Made by a program: the position numbers and the translations under genes. The notes beneath the pieces were generated by a model. It was not told the DNA's origin, made no database searches, and saw only the letters and a program-made list of their open reading frames with translations. A stretch of DNA of 23,021 nucleotides from CAYXZO01 sp964469505 (GTDB lineage: Bacteria > Fidelibacterota > UBA8477 > JABMPR01): the NCBI GenBank assembly GCA_964469505.1, contig CAYXZO010000036.1:1-23021 (forward strand). The letters run 5' to 3'. Shown here piece by piece: positions 1-7,649 of this stretch. Numbering within the stretch: the stretch's first letter is position 1; each line of letters begins with the position of its first letter.

Positions 1-256
1 AGGCCAGACTTTTCAAGGCGGTGTAAATACCGCCTAGAGGGCCGGCCCCAGGGAATATGTCTTCCAGAATCGGTAAGCCTAAATCCGAGTACTTGTTTTT
101 ATCTCTAGCTACCAGCACCAGCGGGGCACATACTGGCCGGAGTGCCTCTATGACCCAATCCAAGAGCGACTTTCCCCCTAGGAGAAGGTGGGCTTTGTCT
201 TGCCCCATTCGACTGGATCGACCTCCTACCAGGATTGCTCCGGGGACTTTGAGCAT
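1..256 (-). CDS. mobA: Molybdenum cofactor guanylyltransferase (MobA), N-terminal part, runs off the window
   Basis: Reading the minus strand from an ATG at 256 gives an open frame of 85 codons to the window edge, with no stop. It begins MLKVPGAILVGGRSSRMGQD, followed by K-A-H-L. This is the nucleotide-binding signature of MobA (LAGGxSxRMGxDK). The later segment ILEDIFPGAGPLGGIYTAL matches the family's substrate loop. MobA transfers GMP from GTP to molybdopterin in the cytoplasm, making the bis-MGD form used by DMSO-reductase-type molybdoenzymes. No clear Shine-Dalgarno precedes the ATG, but the family usually starts about here. The gene is divergent from the hydrolase at 324. The C-terminal half is outside the window, so a fusion (for example MobA-MobB) cannot be excluded. 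Confidence 0.88.
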   Translation of the reverse strand, partial: MLKVPGAILVGGRSSRMGQDKAHLLLGGKSLLDWVIEALRPVCAPLVLVARDKNKYSDLGLPILEDIFPGAGPLGGIYTALKSLA

Positions 257-323
257 AGTGGAAGAATATGCAACAAGGGAAGCATTTCAAGGGCTAAAGG
301 TGTATGTTAGCCCTAAACCGGAA

Positions 324-1112
324 ATGAAAAGGGCTGCACCATTAGCGACGTACGTTTGGGGCCAGGGGCCAGTAAGCCTGGTCATACTCCATGGGCTGTT
401 GGGCTCTGCGACAGATTGGATGGCGATCGCTCGGCGATTAGCTCCTCGGTGGCGGGTAGTGTTGCTAGATCTCCCTAATCATGGACGTTCGCCATGGACA
501 GCCGATATGAGCTACGCTACCATGGCTGAGCTGGTTTTGGAATCGATTCCAACCGGTGAAAGCCCGCTGGTACTGTTAGGGCATTCCCTGGGGGGACGAT
601 TGGCCATGTACCTCGTGGATAAATTCCCCCAAAAATTCCAGGGGTTGGTCGTAGTGGATATAGGGCCGGGGGATTACCCTGAGGTCCACGCTCAACTTCT
701 GGATAATTTGCAGGGAATGAATCTGAACCATTCTAGCCGCCAACATATTCGACAGCATCTGGCGGAGGTGGTTCCTGAACCTCAATGGCGGGATTTTTTA
801 ATTAAAAACCTGGTTCCCGCTGAAAAAGGTGGATTCAAATGGCGGGTTAATTTACCAGCGATCAGACGCGGCTATCCCGAATTGATGAAAGCCTTACCCC
901 AGAATCCCAGCTTTGAAGGACCGGTTATGGTACTTAGAGGAGTGAACTCGCCCTATTTGCCTGACGCACAAGTTGAATTGCTACGTGAACGCTATCCACG
1001 GATACAGTTAGTTGAAATGCCTGCGGGTCATTGGCTGCAATGGGAACAACCTGACGCAGTTGTGGCTGTACTTGAAAAATTCTTGACACAATTGGCTCCT
1101 AACAGTTATTAA
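324..1112 (+). CDS. Alpha/beta hydrolase, YbfF-like esterase
   Basis: About 262 residues with the alpha/beta hydrolase order: oxyanion-hole strand VILHGLLGSATDW, the DLPNHGRSPW loop, nucleophile elbow GHSLGGRLAM (Ser), the VVVDIGPGDYP segment seen in YbfF-type esterases, and a terminal histidine in AGHWLQW. It is probably a cytoplasmic carboxylester or thioester hydrolase; the substrate is unknown. The open frame extends back to 57, but that part lies antisense to mobA and has no homology-like features, so the start must be later. ATG 324 gives a family-typical N-terminus. GTG 300 has an AAGGG about 6 bases upstream and is a good alternative; GTG 258 is less likely. The stop is followed at once by the palindrome at 1120, so the gene probably ends its own unit. 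Confidence 0.85.
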   Translation: MKRAAPLATYVWGQGPVSLVILHGLLGSATDWMAIARRLAPRWRVVLLDLPNHGRSPWTADMSYATMAELVLESIPTGESPLVLLGHSLGGRLAMYLVDKFPQKFQGLVVVDIGPGDYPEVHAQLLDNLQGMNLNHSSRQHIRQHLAEVVPEPQWRDFLIKNLVPAEKGGFKWRVNLPAIRRGYPELMKALPQNPSFEGPVMVLRGVNSPYLPDAQVELLRERYPRIQLVEMPAGHWLQWEQPDAVVAVLEKFLTQLAPNSY

Positions 1113-1119
1113 AACAACT

Positions 1120-1139
1120 ACTGCGGAATATTCCGCAGT
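1120..1139. promoter_or_regulatory. Palindromic activator site 1 upstream of the cytochrome operon
   Basis: A perfect 20-base palindrome, actgcggaatattccgcagt. Its core GCGGAATATTCCGC is shared, as GTGGAATATTCC, with two sites at 12841-12880. It starts 8 bases after the hydrolase stop but has no T-tract, so terminator function is not favoured. Its centre is about 219 bases upstream of the start site predicted from the sigma-54 element at 1323. That distance is typical of an upstream activating sequence for an NtrC-type activator. The response regulator at 11419 is the inferred ligand. Confidence 0.7.
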
Positions 1140-1187
1140 TACTAAATAATGCTTATCGGGGCGATGGCTGGTGGGGGGGCGGTTATC

Positions 1188-1216
1188 CACAAACAAAATG
1201 GACATATTTGTTTGTG
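1188..1216. repeat. Inverted repeat, 10-bp arms
   Basis: Arms cacaaacaaa (1188-1197) and tttgtttgtg (1207-1216) are perfect inverted repeats around a 9-base spacer. The site lies between activator site 1 and the sigma-54-like element. It could be a second regulator's operator, or a weak transcript hairpin ending the hydrolase unit. There is no T-run after it. Confidence 0.45.
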
Positions 1217-1322
1217 ATACTACGCTAGTGCATTGAGGCACAGATGGTTACGCTTATAAGCAAGGTAACAATATGGTTTTGTCGCCGGACCCAATTGTAT
1301 GTCACTCATGTAGAACTGGACG

Positions 1323-1337
1323 TGGCATGCCCTTTGC
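1323..1337 (+). promoter_or_regulatory. Sigma-54 (-24/-12) promoter element of the cytochrome operon
   Basis: TGGCATGCCCTTTGC has the invariant GG and GC pairs with exactly the 12-base step expected of RpoN promoters. Taking the C at 1337 as -12 puts transcription start near 1349, only about 4 bases before the ATG at 1353. The AAAGGAG at 1339-1345 would then be untranscribed and the message nearly leaderless. This conflict lowers confidence compared with the element at 13086. The distant palindrome at 1120 supports it. Confidence 0.5.
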
Positions 1338-1352
1338 GAAAGGAGTAGTGCT

Positions 1353-2459
1353 ATGAAACGTTGGTGGCTATTTCTGAGTATTCTGAGCATCTCCCTGATG
1401 TTAGGGGGGTGTGCAGGGACGAGTCTCAAAAAAACAATAGACCCCACTACTTTGATGGCTTTCCCGCCGCCTCCGGATACCACAAGAATACAGTTTTTAC
1501 GTCGCTTTAGTACTTCCATGGATATTCAGCCCCCCAGCGCTCTGGATCGATTTCTGTTTGGAGGTCGGCTACTTCAATTAGAAAAAACCATAGTAAAACC
1601 ATACGGAATCACCGTTTACAAGGGTATAGTCTACATCTGCGATAGCATGTTGCCGGGACTGGTGGTGGTGGATCTAAAGGAGAATACCTTCCGGCTTTTC
1701 CAGCCCTTCGGACAGGGGCGCTTACGCAAGCCTATTAATGTTACCCATGATGCTGCAGGTAATATTTACGTCACCGATACCCGTCGTAACCAAGTAGTGA
1801 TGTTTTCCAAGGATTTGAAATACATAGGAGCTCTTGGAGACAAAACATTACGACCAGTGGACGTGGCAATCGATGGTGACACCCTTTGGGTTACTGATTT
1901 AGCCGATAGGAATGTTGAAATATGGTCCATCTCCCGGCAAGAGATGATTGGCGAATTTCCCCCTAATAATTCCCAGCTTCCCGATAGCATCCGCTTGTTT
2001 GTGCCATATTCCATCGCTCTAGGTGCCGACGGCCATGTATATGTCTCTGATTTTGGTCAATTCCATATCCAGGAGTTTGACCGCTCAGGCCGCTATATCC
2101 GGAGCTATGGCTCCCTGGGACGCTCTCTAGGGCAATTTGCCCGTCCTAAAGGAATTGCTGTGGATCGCGATGGTCATTTATATGTAGTGGACGCCGCTTT
2201 TGAGAATATCCAGATATTCGACAAGCAGGGTAAGCTGCTCATGTTTTTTGGGGGGTCATATGAGGCTCCAGGAAATATGTATTTGCCAGCTCAAGTTGCC
2301 CTGGATTATGACCCTGACGATTTGGCCCTCTTTAAAGATTATGTGTTGCCCGGTTATCGATTGGAATATCTGATTTTTGTTACCAACCAGTACGGACCTG
2401 ATAAAGTGAGTATCTACGGCAAGCTAACCCCTGTGCCGATGGCAGCCGAAGTTGAATGA
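1353..2459 (+). CDS. Six-bladed NHL-repeat beta-propeller lipoprotein (first gene of the cytochrome operon)
   Basis: 368 residues. The N-terminus MKRWWLFLSILSISLMLGGC carries a lipobox (L-G-G-C), so the protein should be lipidated and face the periplasm or cell surface. Six propeller blades can be read, among them KPYGITVYKGIVYICD, INVTHDAAGNIYVTD, IALGADGHVYVSD and PKGIAVDRDGHLYVVD. NHL propellers are usually protein-binding scaffolds; no catalytic residues are evident. It has no heme motif. An AAAGGAG lies 7 bases before the ATG. Its stop overlaps the next start (ATGA). The propeller at 5007 is a paralogue (shared RPKG-AVD...VDA-F-N-QIF blade). I infer a structural or docking role in the electron-transfer complex encoded here. 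Confidence 0.85.
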   Translation: MKRWWLFLSILSISLMLGGCAGTSLKKTIDPTTLMAFPPPPDTTRIQFLRRFSTSMDIQPPSALDRFLFGGRLLQLEKTIVKPYGITVYKGIVYICDSMLPGLVVVDLKENTFRLFQPFGQGRLRKPINVTHDAAGNIYVTDTRRNQVVMFSKDLKYIGALGDKTLRPVDVAIDGDTLWVTDLADRNVEIWSISRQEMIGEFPPNNSQLPDSIRLFVPYSIALGADGHVYVSDFGQFHIQEFDRSGRYIRSYGSLGRSLGQFARPKGIAVDRDGHLYVVDAAFENIQIFDKQGKLLMFFGGSYEAPGNMYLPAQVALDYDPDDLALFKDYVLPGYRLEYLIFVTNQYGPDKVSIYGKLTPVPMAAEVE

Positions 2460-3067
2460 GAATACCATTTATGTTGCGTACGCTAAGCATAATTCTATCG
2501 AGCACTTTAGTACTGTTGAGTTGTAACGAAGAAGAGCGCTATCGGGTTCTTTCGTTCTTTTTCGATGGAGTGCCGCTACCGGAGTCGATGCGTCCGGTTG
2601 CGGAGCAAATTGATTCCACCAGGATAGATAGTACAACTAAAAACAGAGTGCGTAAGCCCATCAAACCTAGATTGCAAGTAGAAGCGACTCGGATGTATCT
2701 ACATAAGCCTTTCCGGGAGAAGAAATGCACGTTTTGTCATCTAGGTGATATGGGCCAGCGGCTGCAAATGGAGCGGGTGGATGAGCTTTGCAAAAGTTGT
2801 CATGAACAGTTTAAAGAGAACTACACTTATGTCCATGGTCCTGTAGCCATAGGTCAATGTTTGATCTGTCATAATCCACATAGCACGCGATATCCCCACT
2901 TGACGATCCGTCAAGGTGAGCAGCTCTGTCGCTATTGTCACAAGAATGTTAATCGCGCCTCAGCACCGGAGCATTATTTCATTGGACAAAAAGTTTGCTA
3001 TGAGTGTCATAACCCTCATTTCTCCAACACCAGCAAATTTTTTGTCCTTTCAACAAAAGCTAAATGA
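2456..3067 (+). CDS. Pentaheme c-type cytochrome lipoprotein (doubled CXXCH family)
   Basis: 203 residues with an N-terminal signal ending in LVLLSC, a lipobox giving a lipid anchor at Cys23. The segment VLSFFFDGVP follows; I recall this motif from CXXCH proteins of this type. Five canonical heme sites appear in the second half: CTFCH, CKSCH, CLICH, CRYCH and CYECH, alternating with HNPH-type distal histidines (CLICHNPHS, CYECHNPHF) as in the doubled-CXXCH fold. The hemes should be low-spin and bis-histidine. The gene overlaps both neighbours by 4 bases (ATGA), implying translational coupling to the barrel gene. Likely role: membrane-anchored heme wire next to the barrel. Confidence 0.88.
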   Translation: MRIPFMLRTLSIILSSTLVLLSCNEEERYRVLSFFFDGVPLPESMRPVAEQIDSTRIDSTTKNRVRKPIKPRLQVEATRMYLHKPFREKKCTFCHLGDMGQRLQMERVDELCKSCHEQFKENYTYVHGPVAIGQCLICHNPHSTRYPHLTIRQGEQLCRYCHKNVNRASAPEHYFIGQKVCYECHNPHFSNTSKFFVLSTKAK

Positions 3068-5010
3068 AATGGCGAAGCCTATTATTGGTGCTGATCGTGA
3101 ATTCTGTGGGGGCACAAGTACCCGAGGTGAAACTCTTCCAGTTCCATCGGGAAGAATTGGTATTTCAACTAGCAAGCGATTTTCAGGAGGATTTACGCGA
3201 GATCCCCGATTATTCCTTCGGGGGCAGTTATGGGCGAAACTTGCTCAGGGAATCAATCCGTTTTTCGGGACGGGGGAGTATTTATCATCCGGACTTGCTC
3301 ATATACCGGTTGGGACTGGAGTTTGGTTTGAATCAAGGTGAGCTATCAATGCCTGACTCGTTGCAGTCGCTAATTCAAGACGAAGGTTTTTTTAGAAATG
3401 GTAGTTTTTACTTGGCTCTTTTACCCGTCAAACCTTTCTCTTTGAATTTTAGTGCCGCCAAGCAATTCAGGCGGGTAGATCGTGAGTTAGCGCTTAACGT
3501 TCGGGCTAATACAATACAATGGCAAGCTGGAGCGAACTACCGCAACAAACTGCTGCCTTTAAGCCTCGACTATGACGATTATTTATATGAAGAAAATTAT
3601 GGTGAACGTCAGGTTGCTACTCATCAACGTACTTTAAACTTATCAGGCCATTTAGCGCAAAGAGACAAATATTCGGCTAATTTTCGAATCCGGCAGGGCA
3701 AGCTTAGGAGAGAAGAAAGTTCCCTGTACAAAATAGATGAACGAATTGCCAGTTACGACGTATCCGTGGGTTATCTGGAGCGGGGTAGTAGGGGAAAATC
3801 CATACAGTTATATGCTAATGCTTTAGACATAGATGGCCCACAACCAACTCGAAATATAAATATCAGTCTCCCGGTAAGTAAGAATCTGCCCTACAACTTC
3901 AACATGTCTAGCAGTTATGCGTATCGGTACTACGCTTTTAAGGGCCAACCCTCGATTTCGCATTCCATCTCTACCAGGATTAATCATCAATTATACTTAA
4001 GCCTTGCTTCCCAAGCTGAAATAAATGGCTCTCAGTATTTACAGCCGGGATATCGTGAAGATCGTCTGCGGGGCAAAATTGCTTGGAATTACACTAAGAA
4101 TTTACCGGTGGGGCGTTTAGAAGGTGTATTCTCCTGGGAGAGGGAAGGCCAACGGTACCGTGCCGCCCAGGGGAGTGTGCGCCTCGAATCTGTCACAAAT
4201 AATTTTTCTATGACCAATCCATTAATTTTGGAAACCCCGGGAATCGATACAACTTCCATACGAATTACGAACCTGGATCAGACAATTCCATATCGGCAAA
4301 GTATTGATTTCTCCATTGTAAAATCAGGTTATCTGGTGGCTATTTATCGTTTGCCGGAAAGCACTATTCCTGATTCAGCGGAAGTGCTCATTACCTACAA
4401 TTACTATGTCCCTATTACATCTGACCTGGCCTCTACCAGTATGACTTATGGTTTAGCTTATCGAATCAGGAAATGGTATGAAATTCGGGTAGGTTTTGAA
4501 GGCCAGTCATTCCAATACGATAAATACCCAGTTGAAGCGCTGAATCAACTAAACGGCTATACTAGTAAGCGGTGGCTTTTCAATTTGGATATTGACCCGG
4601 TTGAACTGGAAATCGAAAAAGAACATATGGATTCTCGCCTTATTCCGTACAAACGCCTGGCTGCCAGGCTTAGGTTAATGTTGGGTACTTACGCAGCCCA
4701 GTATATTGCAGGTGAGGGTCAATATTCGAGACAGGATTATTACGATCGCCATGATGTACTTAATCAGACCCGTTTTCAGATTGAGTATTTCAGGAGGATG
4801 GGGCGAGGGATGGTTCTAAGCACTAGTTTCAGTTTCAAAAATGAACTGGGGACTCTGAATAATATCCGTGAAAAACGCTGGTTAACGGAACTGAAAATTC
4901 TCCGGCGGCACTGGGATGTTCAGCTAAGTTATTTAAAGCTTCACTTCGTTTTCAACGGTGAGACCAAATCTACCTGGCGCTGGCAAGGAGAGGTGAATAT
5001 ACGGCCATGA
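3064..5010 (+). CDS. Large outer-membrane beta-barrel, putative porin of the cytochrome conduit
   Basis: 648 residues with signal peptide MKWRSLLLVLIVNSVGAQ (no lipobox). No cysteine occurs anywhere, as expected for a barrel that folds outside the cytoplasm. The body consists of alternating polar/aromatic strands (for example YSANFRIRQGKL, FNMSSSYAYRYY, RFQIEYFRR). Residues about 371-449 break the pattern with a compact beta segment ending in VLITYNYYV, probably an inserted Ig-like or plug domain. The last residues, GEVNIRP, lack the usual terminal aromatic. Position between two propellers and three multiheme proteins suggests the sheath of a porin-cytochrome complex, analogous to MtrB or OmbB but without recognisable MtrB features such as its N-terminal CXXC. 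The function is inferred from context. Confidence 0.75.
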   Translation: MKWRSLLLVLIVNSVGAQVPEVKLFQFHREELVFQLASDFQEDLREIPDYSFGGSYGRNLLRESIRFSGRGSIYHPDLLIYRLGLEFGLNQGELSMPDSLQSLIQDEGFFRNGSFYLALLPVKPFSLNFSAAKQFRRVDRELALNVRANTIQWQAGANYRNKLLPLSLDYDDYLYEENYGERQVATHQRTLNLSGHLAQRDKYSANFRIRQGKLRREESSLYKIDERIASYDVSVGYLERGSRGKSIQLYANALDIDGPQPTRNINISLPVSKNLPYNFNMSSSYAYRYYAFKGQPSISHSISTRINHQLYLSLASQAEINGSQYLQPGYREDRLRGKIAWNYTKNLPVGRLEGVFSWEREGQRYRAAQGSVRLESVTNNFSMTNPLILETPGIDTTSIRITNLDQTIPYRQSIDFSIVKSGYLVAIYRLPESTIPDSAEVLITYNYYVPITSDLASTSMTYGLAYRIRKWYEIRVGFEGQSFQYDKYPVEALNQLNGYTSKRWLFNLDIDPVELEIEKEHMDSRLIPYKRLAARLRLMLGTYAAQYIAGEGQYSRQDYYDRHDVLNQTRFQIEYFRRMGRGMVLSTSFSFKNELGTLNNIREKRWLTELKILRRHWDVQLSYLKLHFVFNGETKSTWRWQGEVNIRP

Positions 5011-5978
5011 CTTTAGCCCGCATGATTTCCGCCATTATGATTTTTTGTGTTCTGGCCGTAGGCTGGGCCCGCGACATTCCCAAGCGCAAGATAGTTTTTA
5101 ATTATTCCATTCACGATACCCGTCTGTGGCAGGAACAAGATCAATCTTGGTGGGGCAAATTGTTAAAACTTTTCCAAGGAGAGAAGTCACCTCCTGTAAT
5201 TCAGCCGCTGGGGCTAGACGCTAAGGATAAGCTTTTAGCAGTAGTTGATCCTCACACCGGGGGAGTGCACCTATTTTCAATGCAGGGACGGAAGCATGTA
5301 TTCATTCCTTTTAATTCGGAGCTAAAACAGGCACCCCCAGTAGACATAGTTGTGGGTAAGCGCGATACTTTGTATGTCGTAGGAGGTAATCCCCAAAGGT
5401 TATGGCTTTGGCATAAAGGAATGGATGGTTTTGAGTCCCGCCCGTTGGATTTTACTCCCAGAAGGGTCACAGGATTAACATACATCAATAACACCTTTCT
5501 AATGGTTGATACCCCCTTGCATATCATATATAGAGTCAGCTTAAGCGGGAAGTTATTACAAAAAGGTGCTCAGAGGGGCAAGAATCTCCGAGGACTTAAT
5601 TACCCCACTTTCATTGCCGTGTCAGATAGTTTAGTGTACATCACTGATACGATGAATTTTCGGGTAGTAGGATGCCTGATCGACTCACTCACGAATTGGC
5701 TACATATGATTGGGGGGCCGGGAGTGATGTCCGGCCAGTTGAATCGTCCTAAAGGAGTGGCGGTGGATGCATCCGGTGCCATTTACATTGTAGATGCAAG
5801 CTTTGATAACGTCCAGATTTTCTCGCCGGAGGGCCGCCTGTTGGATGTTTTCGGCCGCTCGGGTCACGGACCTGGTGAGTTCAGTGGTCCCACAGATATA
5901 GCCGTAGATGGCAATTGGATCTACGTTTCGGATACGTTGAACCATTGCGTAAAAGTATTTCAGATTATCTATGAATAA
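5007..5978 (+). CDS. Second NHL-repeat beta-propeller protein, secreted
   Basis: 323 residues. Signal peptide MTLARMISAIMIFCVLAVGW; the Cys there is preceded by Phe, so a lipobox is unlikely and cleavage by signal peptidase I after GWA is expected. Six blades follow, for example PPVDIVVGKRDTLYVV, LVYITDTMNFRVVG, PKGVAVDASGAIYIVD and PTDIAVDGNWIYVSD. The fifth blade closely resembles that of the lipoprotein at 1353, so the two are paralogues that bracket the pentaheme and barrel genes. It overlaps the barrel stop by 4 bases and the next cytochrome by 8. Probable partner or scaffold of the outer-membrane complex; no enzymatic motif seen. Confidence 0.83.
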   Translation: MTLARMISAIMIFCVLAVGWARDIPKRKIVFNYSIHDTRLWQEQDQSWWGKLLKLFQGEKSPPVIQPLGLDAKDKLLAVVDPHTGGVHLFSMQGRKHVFIPFNSELKQAPPVDIVVGKRDTLYVVGGNPQRLWLWHKGMDGFESRPLDFTPRRVTGLTYINNTFLMVDTPLHIIYRVSLSGKLLQKGAQRGKNLRGLNYPTFIAVSDSLVYITDTMNFRVVGCLIDSLTNWLHMIGGPGVMSGQLNRPKGVAVDASGAIYIVDASFDNVQIFSPEGRLLDVFGRSGHGPGEFSGPTDIAVDGNWIYVSDTLNHCVKVFQIIYE

Positions 5979-7635
5979 GTACAGTGTTTTTCTGATTGCG
6001 TTAATCATTAGCTCCTCTTTAGAAGGACAGAGTTCCATTATTTATACGAAACATAATCTATCTGTAAGCGGGCCGGGTGACATTAAATCTGATCAAACCC
6101 AGGAGATATGTGTTTTTTGCCATGCGCCTCATAACACCGGAGCCCAAACTCCATTGTGGAATCACGAGCTCTCTACAATTACCTACACTTTATATGGTAG
6201 CGCCACGATGACTTCCCACACCATCCAACCGGCCACCAAGTCCAGGCTTTGTTTAAGCTGCCATGACGGCACGGTTGCCCTGGGGATGGTAAGTAGTAAG
6301 CCAGATCCCATTCCATTCCCCCCTGGCTTAGATGTTATTCCCAGCGATAGACGTTCTAATCTTTCTTCTAACCTAGCGGATGATCATCCATTGACATTAG
6401 ACTTCAACCCGCACCCCTCAGGGGAGCTGGCATGTACCGGATGCCATCAAGTACATAATATGACTTTTAATAATCTTGAGTGCACTTCTTGCCATGATCC
6501 TCACGATAATACAAATCCACCATTTTTAAAATTCGGATTAATTCGTGGCGAATTGTGTAACCGATGTCATTCACTGAGGTATTGGAGTGTTTCCGCTCAT
6601 TATTCTTCAGACGCTAGCTGGGACGGAACCCCACCGAATCCGTGGCCTGATATTTCCTTTACTACCGTGGGCCAAACTGCTTGCTATGATTGTCATACTG
6701 CTCATGGAGCCGGGAGTGGGTCATGGTTATTGGTGTATCCTGCAGAAGAAGATAATTGCTTTAAATGTCATAATGGCCATGTGGCAACCAAGAACGTGAT
6801 GACCGTTTTTCAAAAAACCAGCGTACACTCAGTCACGAGTTATCAATACATGCATTCTCCTAATGAAGATCCCTTAACGATGACACCTCATGTGGAGTGT
6901 ACCGACTGTCACAATCCTCATCAGGTACAGACCATGACAACTGCTCCTTCCCCGCCAGAGTTGCCACCAGGGTTGAAGGGTGTAAGTGGCCTTGATGCCT
7001 CGGGTAATCCCGTGAATAGTGTTACTTATGAATATGAAGTTTGTCTGAAATGTCATCAGTATCCTTTGCCAGGGCAACAGGAATATGTACCAAGAGTGGT
7101 GGAGCAAAACAGCATCAGATTGGAATTCTCCACTTCTAATCCATCGTACCATCCGGTATTCGGGGCCGGTAGGAATTCTCAAGTGCCAAGTTTGCTGTCT
7201 CCCTATACTACCGGCAGCTTAATATACTGCAGCTCATGTCATAATAACGATGATATGAGCGCTGATGCGATCAGGGGACCCCATGGATCAAATTATGCTC
7301 CGATCTTAATTGCGAATCTAGTGATGGAGGATTACCACCAAGAATCCCCCTCCACCTACGCGCTATGTTATCGGTGCCACGACGAAAACAGGATATTGCA
7401 GGACAATTCTAGATTTCCCCATCGGGAGCATGTGCGTGGAGCTAAAGCCGCCTGTACTACTTGTCATGACCCCCATGGTTCATATAATTATACACATTTA
7501 ATAAACTTCAACTCCAACTATGTCCAACCAAGCAGCCAGCAACATAGATTAGAATTCATAGATGATGGTAATTTTGCTGGTACCTGCTATCTGAAATGCC
7601 ACAATAAAAACCACGAACCAAAAAGCTATCATTAA
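5971..7635 (+). CDS. Dodecaheme (or 13-heme) secreted c-type cytochrome
   Basis: 554 residues, signal peptide ending near SSLEGQ. Twelve CXXCH sites: CVFCH, CLSCH, CTGCH, CTSCH, CNRCH, CYDCH, CFKCH, CTDCH, CLKCH, CSSCH, CYRCH and CTTCH. A terminal CX3CH (CYLKCH, residues 539-544) may bind a thirteenth heme. Residues about 22-200 are homologous to the whole tetraheme cytochrome at 13177 (shared EICVxCHxPHN, TPLWNHE, LCLSCHDGTVAL, DHP, LECxSCHD), with one extra heme site inserted (CTGCH). The remaining roughly 350 residues are an extension with seven further canonical sites. The start overlaps the previous gene by 8 bases. Likely a periplasmic or extracellular electron carrier of the conduit. 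Confidence 0.9.
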   Translation: MNKYSVFLIALIISSSLEGQSSIIYTKHNLSVSGPGDIKSDQTQEICVFCHAPHNTGAQTPLWNHELSTITYTLYGSATMTSHTIQPATKSRLCLSCHDGTVALGMVSSKPDPIPFPPGLDVIPSDRRSNLSSNLADDHPLTLDFNPHPSGELACTGCHQVHNMTFNNLECTSCHDPHDNTNPPFLKFGLIRGELCNRCHSLRYWSVSAHYSSDASWDGTPPNPWPDISFTTVGQTACYDCHTAHGAGSGSWLLVYPAEEDNCFKCHNGHVATKNVMTVFQKTSVHSVTSYQYMHSPNEDPLTMTPHVECTDCHNPHQVQTMTTAPSPPELPPGLKGVSGLDASGNPVNSVTYEYEVCLKCHQYPLPGQQEYVPRVVEQNSIRLEFSTSNPSYHPVFGAGRNSQVPSLLSPYTTGSLIYCSSCHNNDDMSADAIRGPHGSNYAPILIANLVMEDYHQESPSTYALCYRCHDENRILQDNSRFPHREHVRGAKAACTTCHDPHGSYNYTHLINFNSNYVQPSSQQHRLEFIDDGNFAGTCYLKCHNKNHEPKSYH

Positions 7636-7649
7636 ATATCGGGGGGAGT

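Noticed and set aside
57..323. N-terminal extension of the alpha/beta hydrolase frame
   Set aside because: Antisense to mobA, of atypical composition (Ser/Arg/Pro-rich) and not matching the hydrolase family N-terminus; later starts at 300 or 324 fit better.
1120..1139. Palindrome as a terminator of the hydrolase gene
   Set aside because: No loop and no T-run follow it, and its core recurs before the tetraheme gene, which favours a protein-binding site.
1220..1519. 99-codon minus-strand open frame over the operon promoter
   Set aside because: Overlaps the sigma-54 element and the lipoprotein signal sequence; composition looks random.
2916..3341. 141-codon plus-strand open frame between the pentaheme and barrel genes
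   Set aside because: Out-of-frame shadow of two real genes that overlap by ATGA; no domain or signal peptide.
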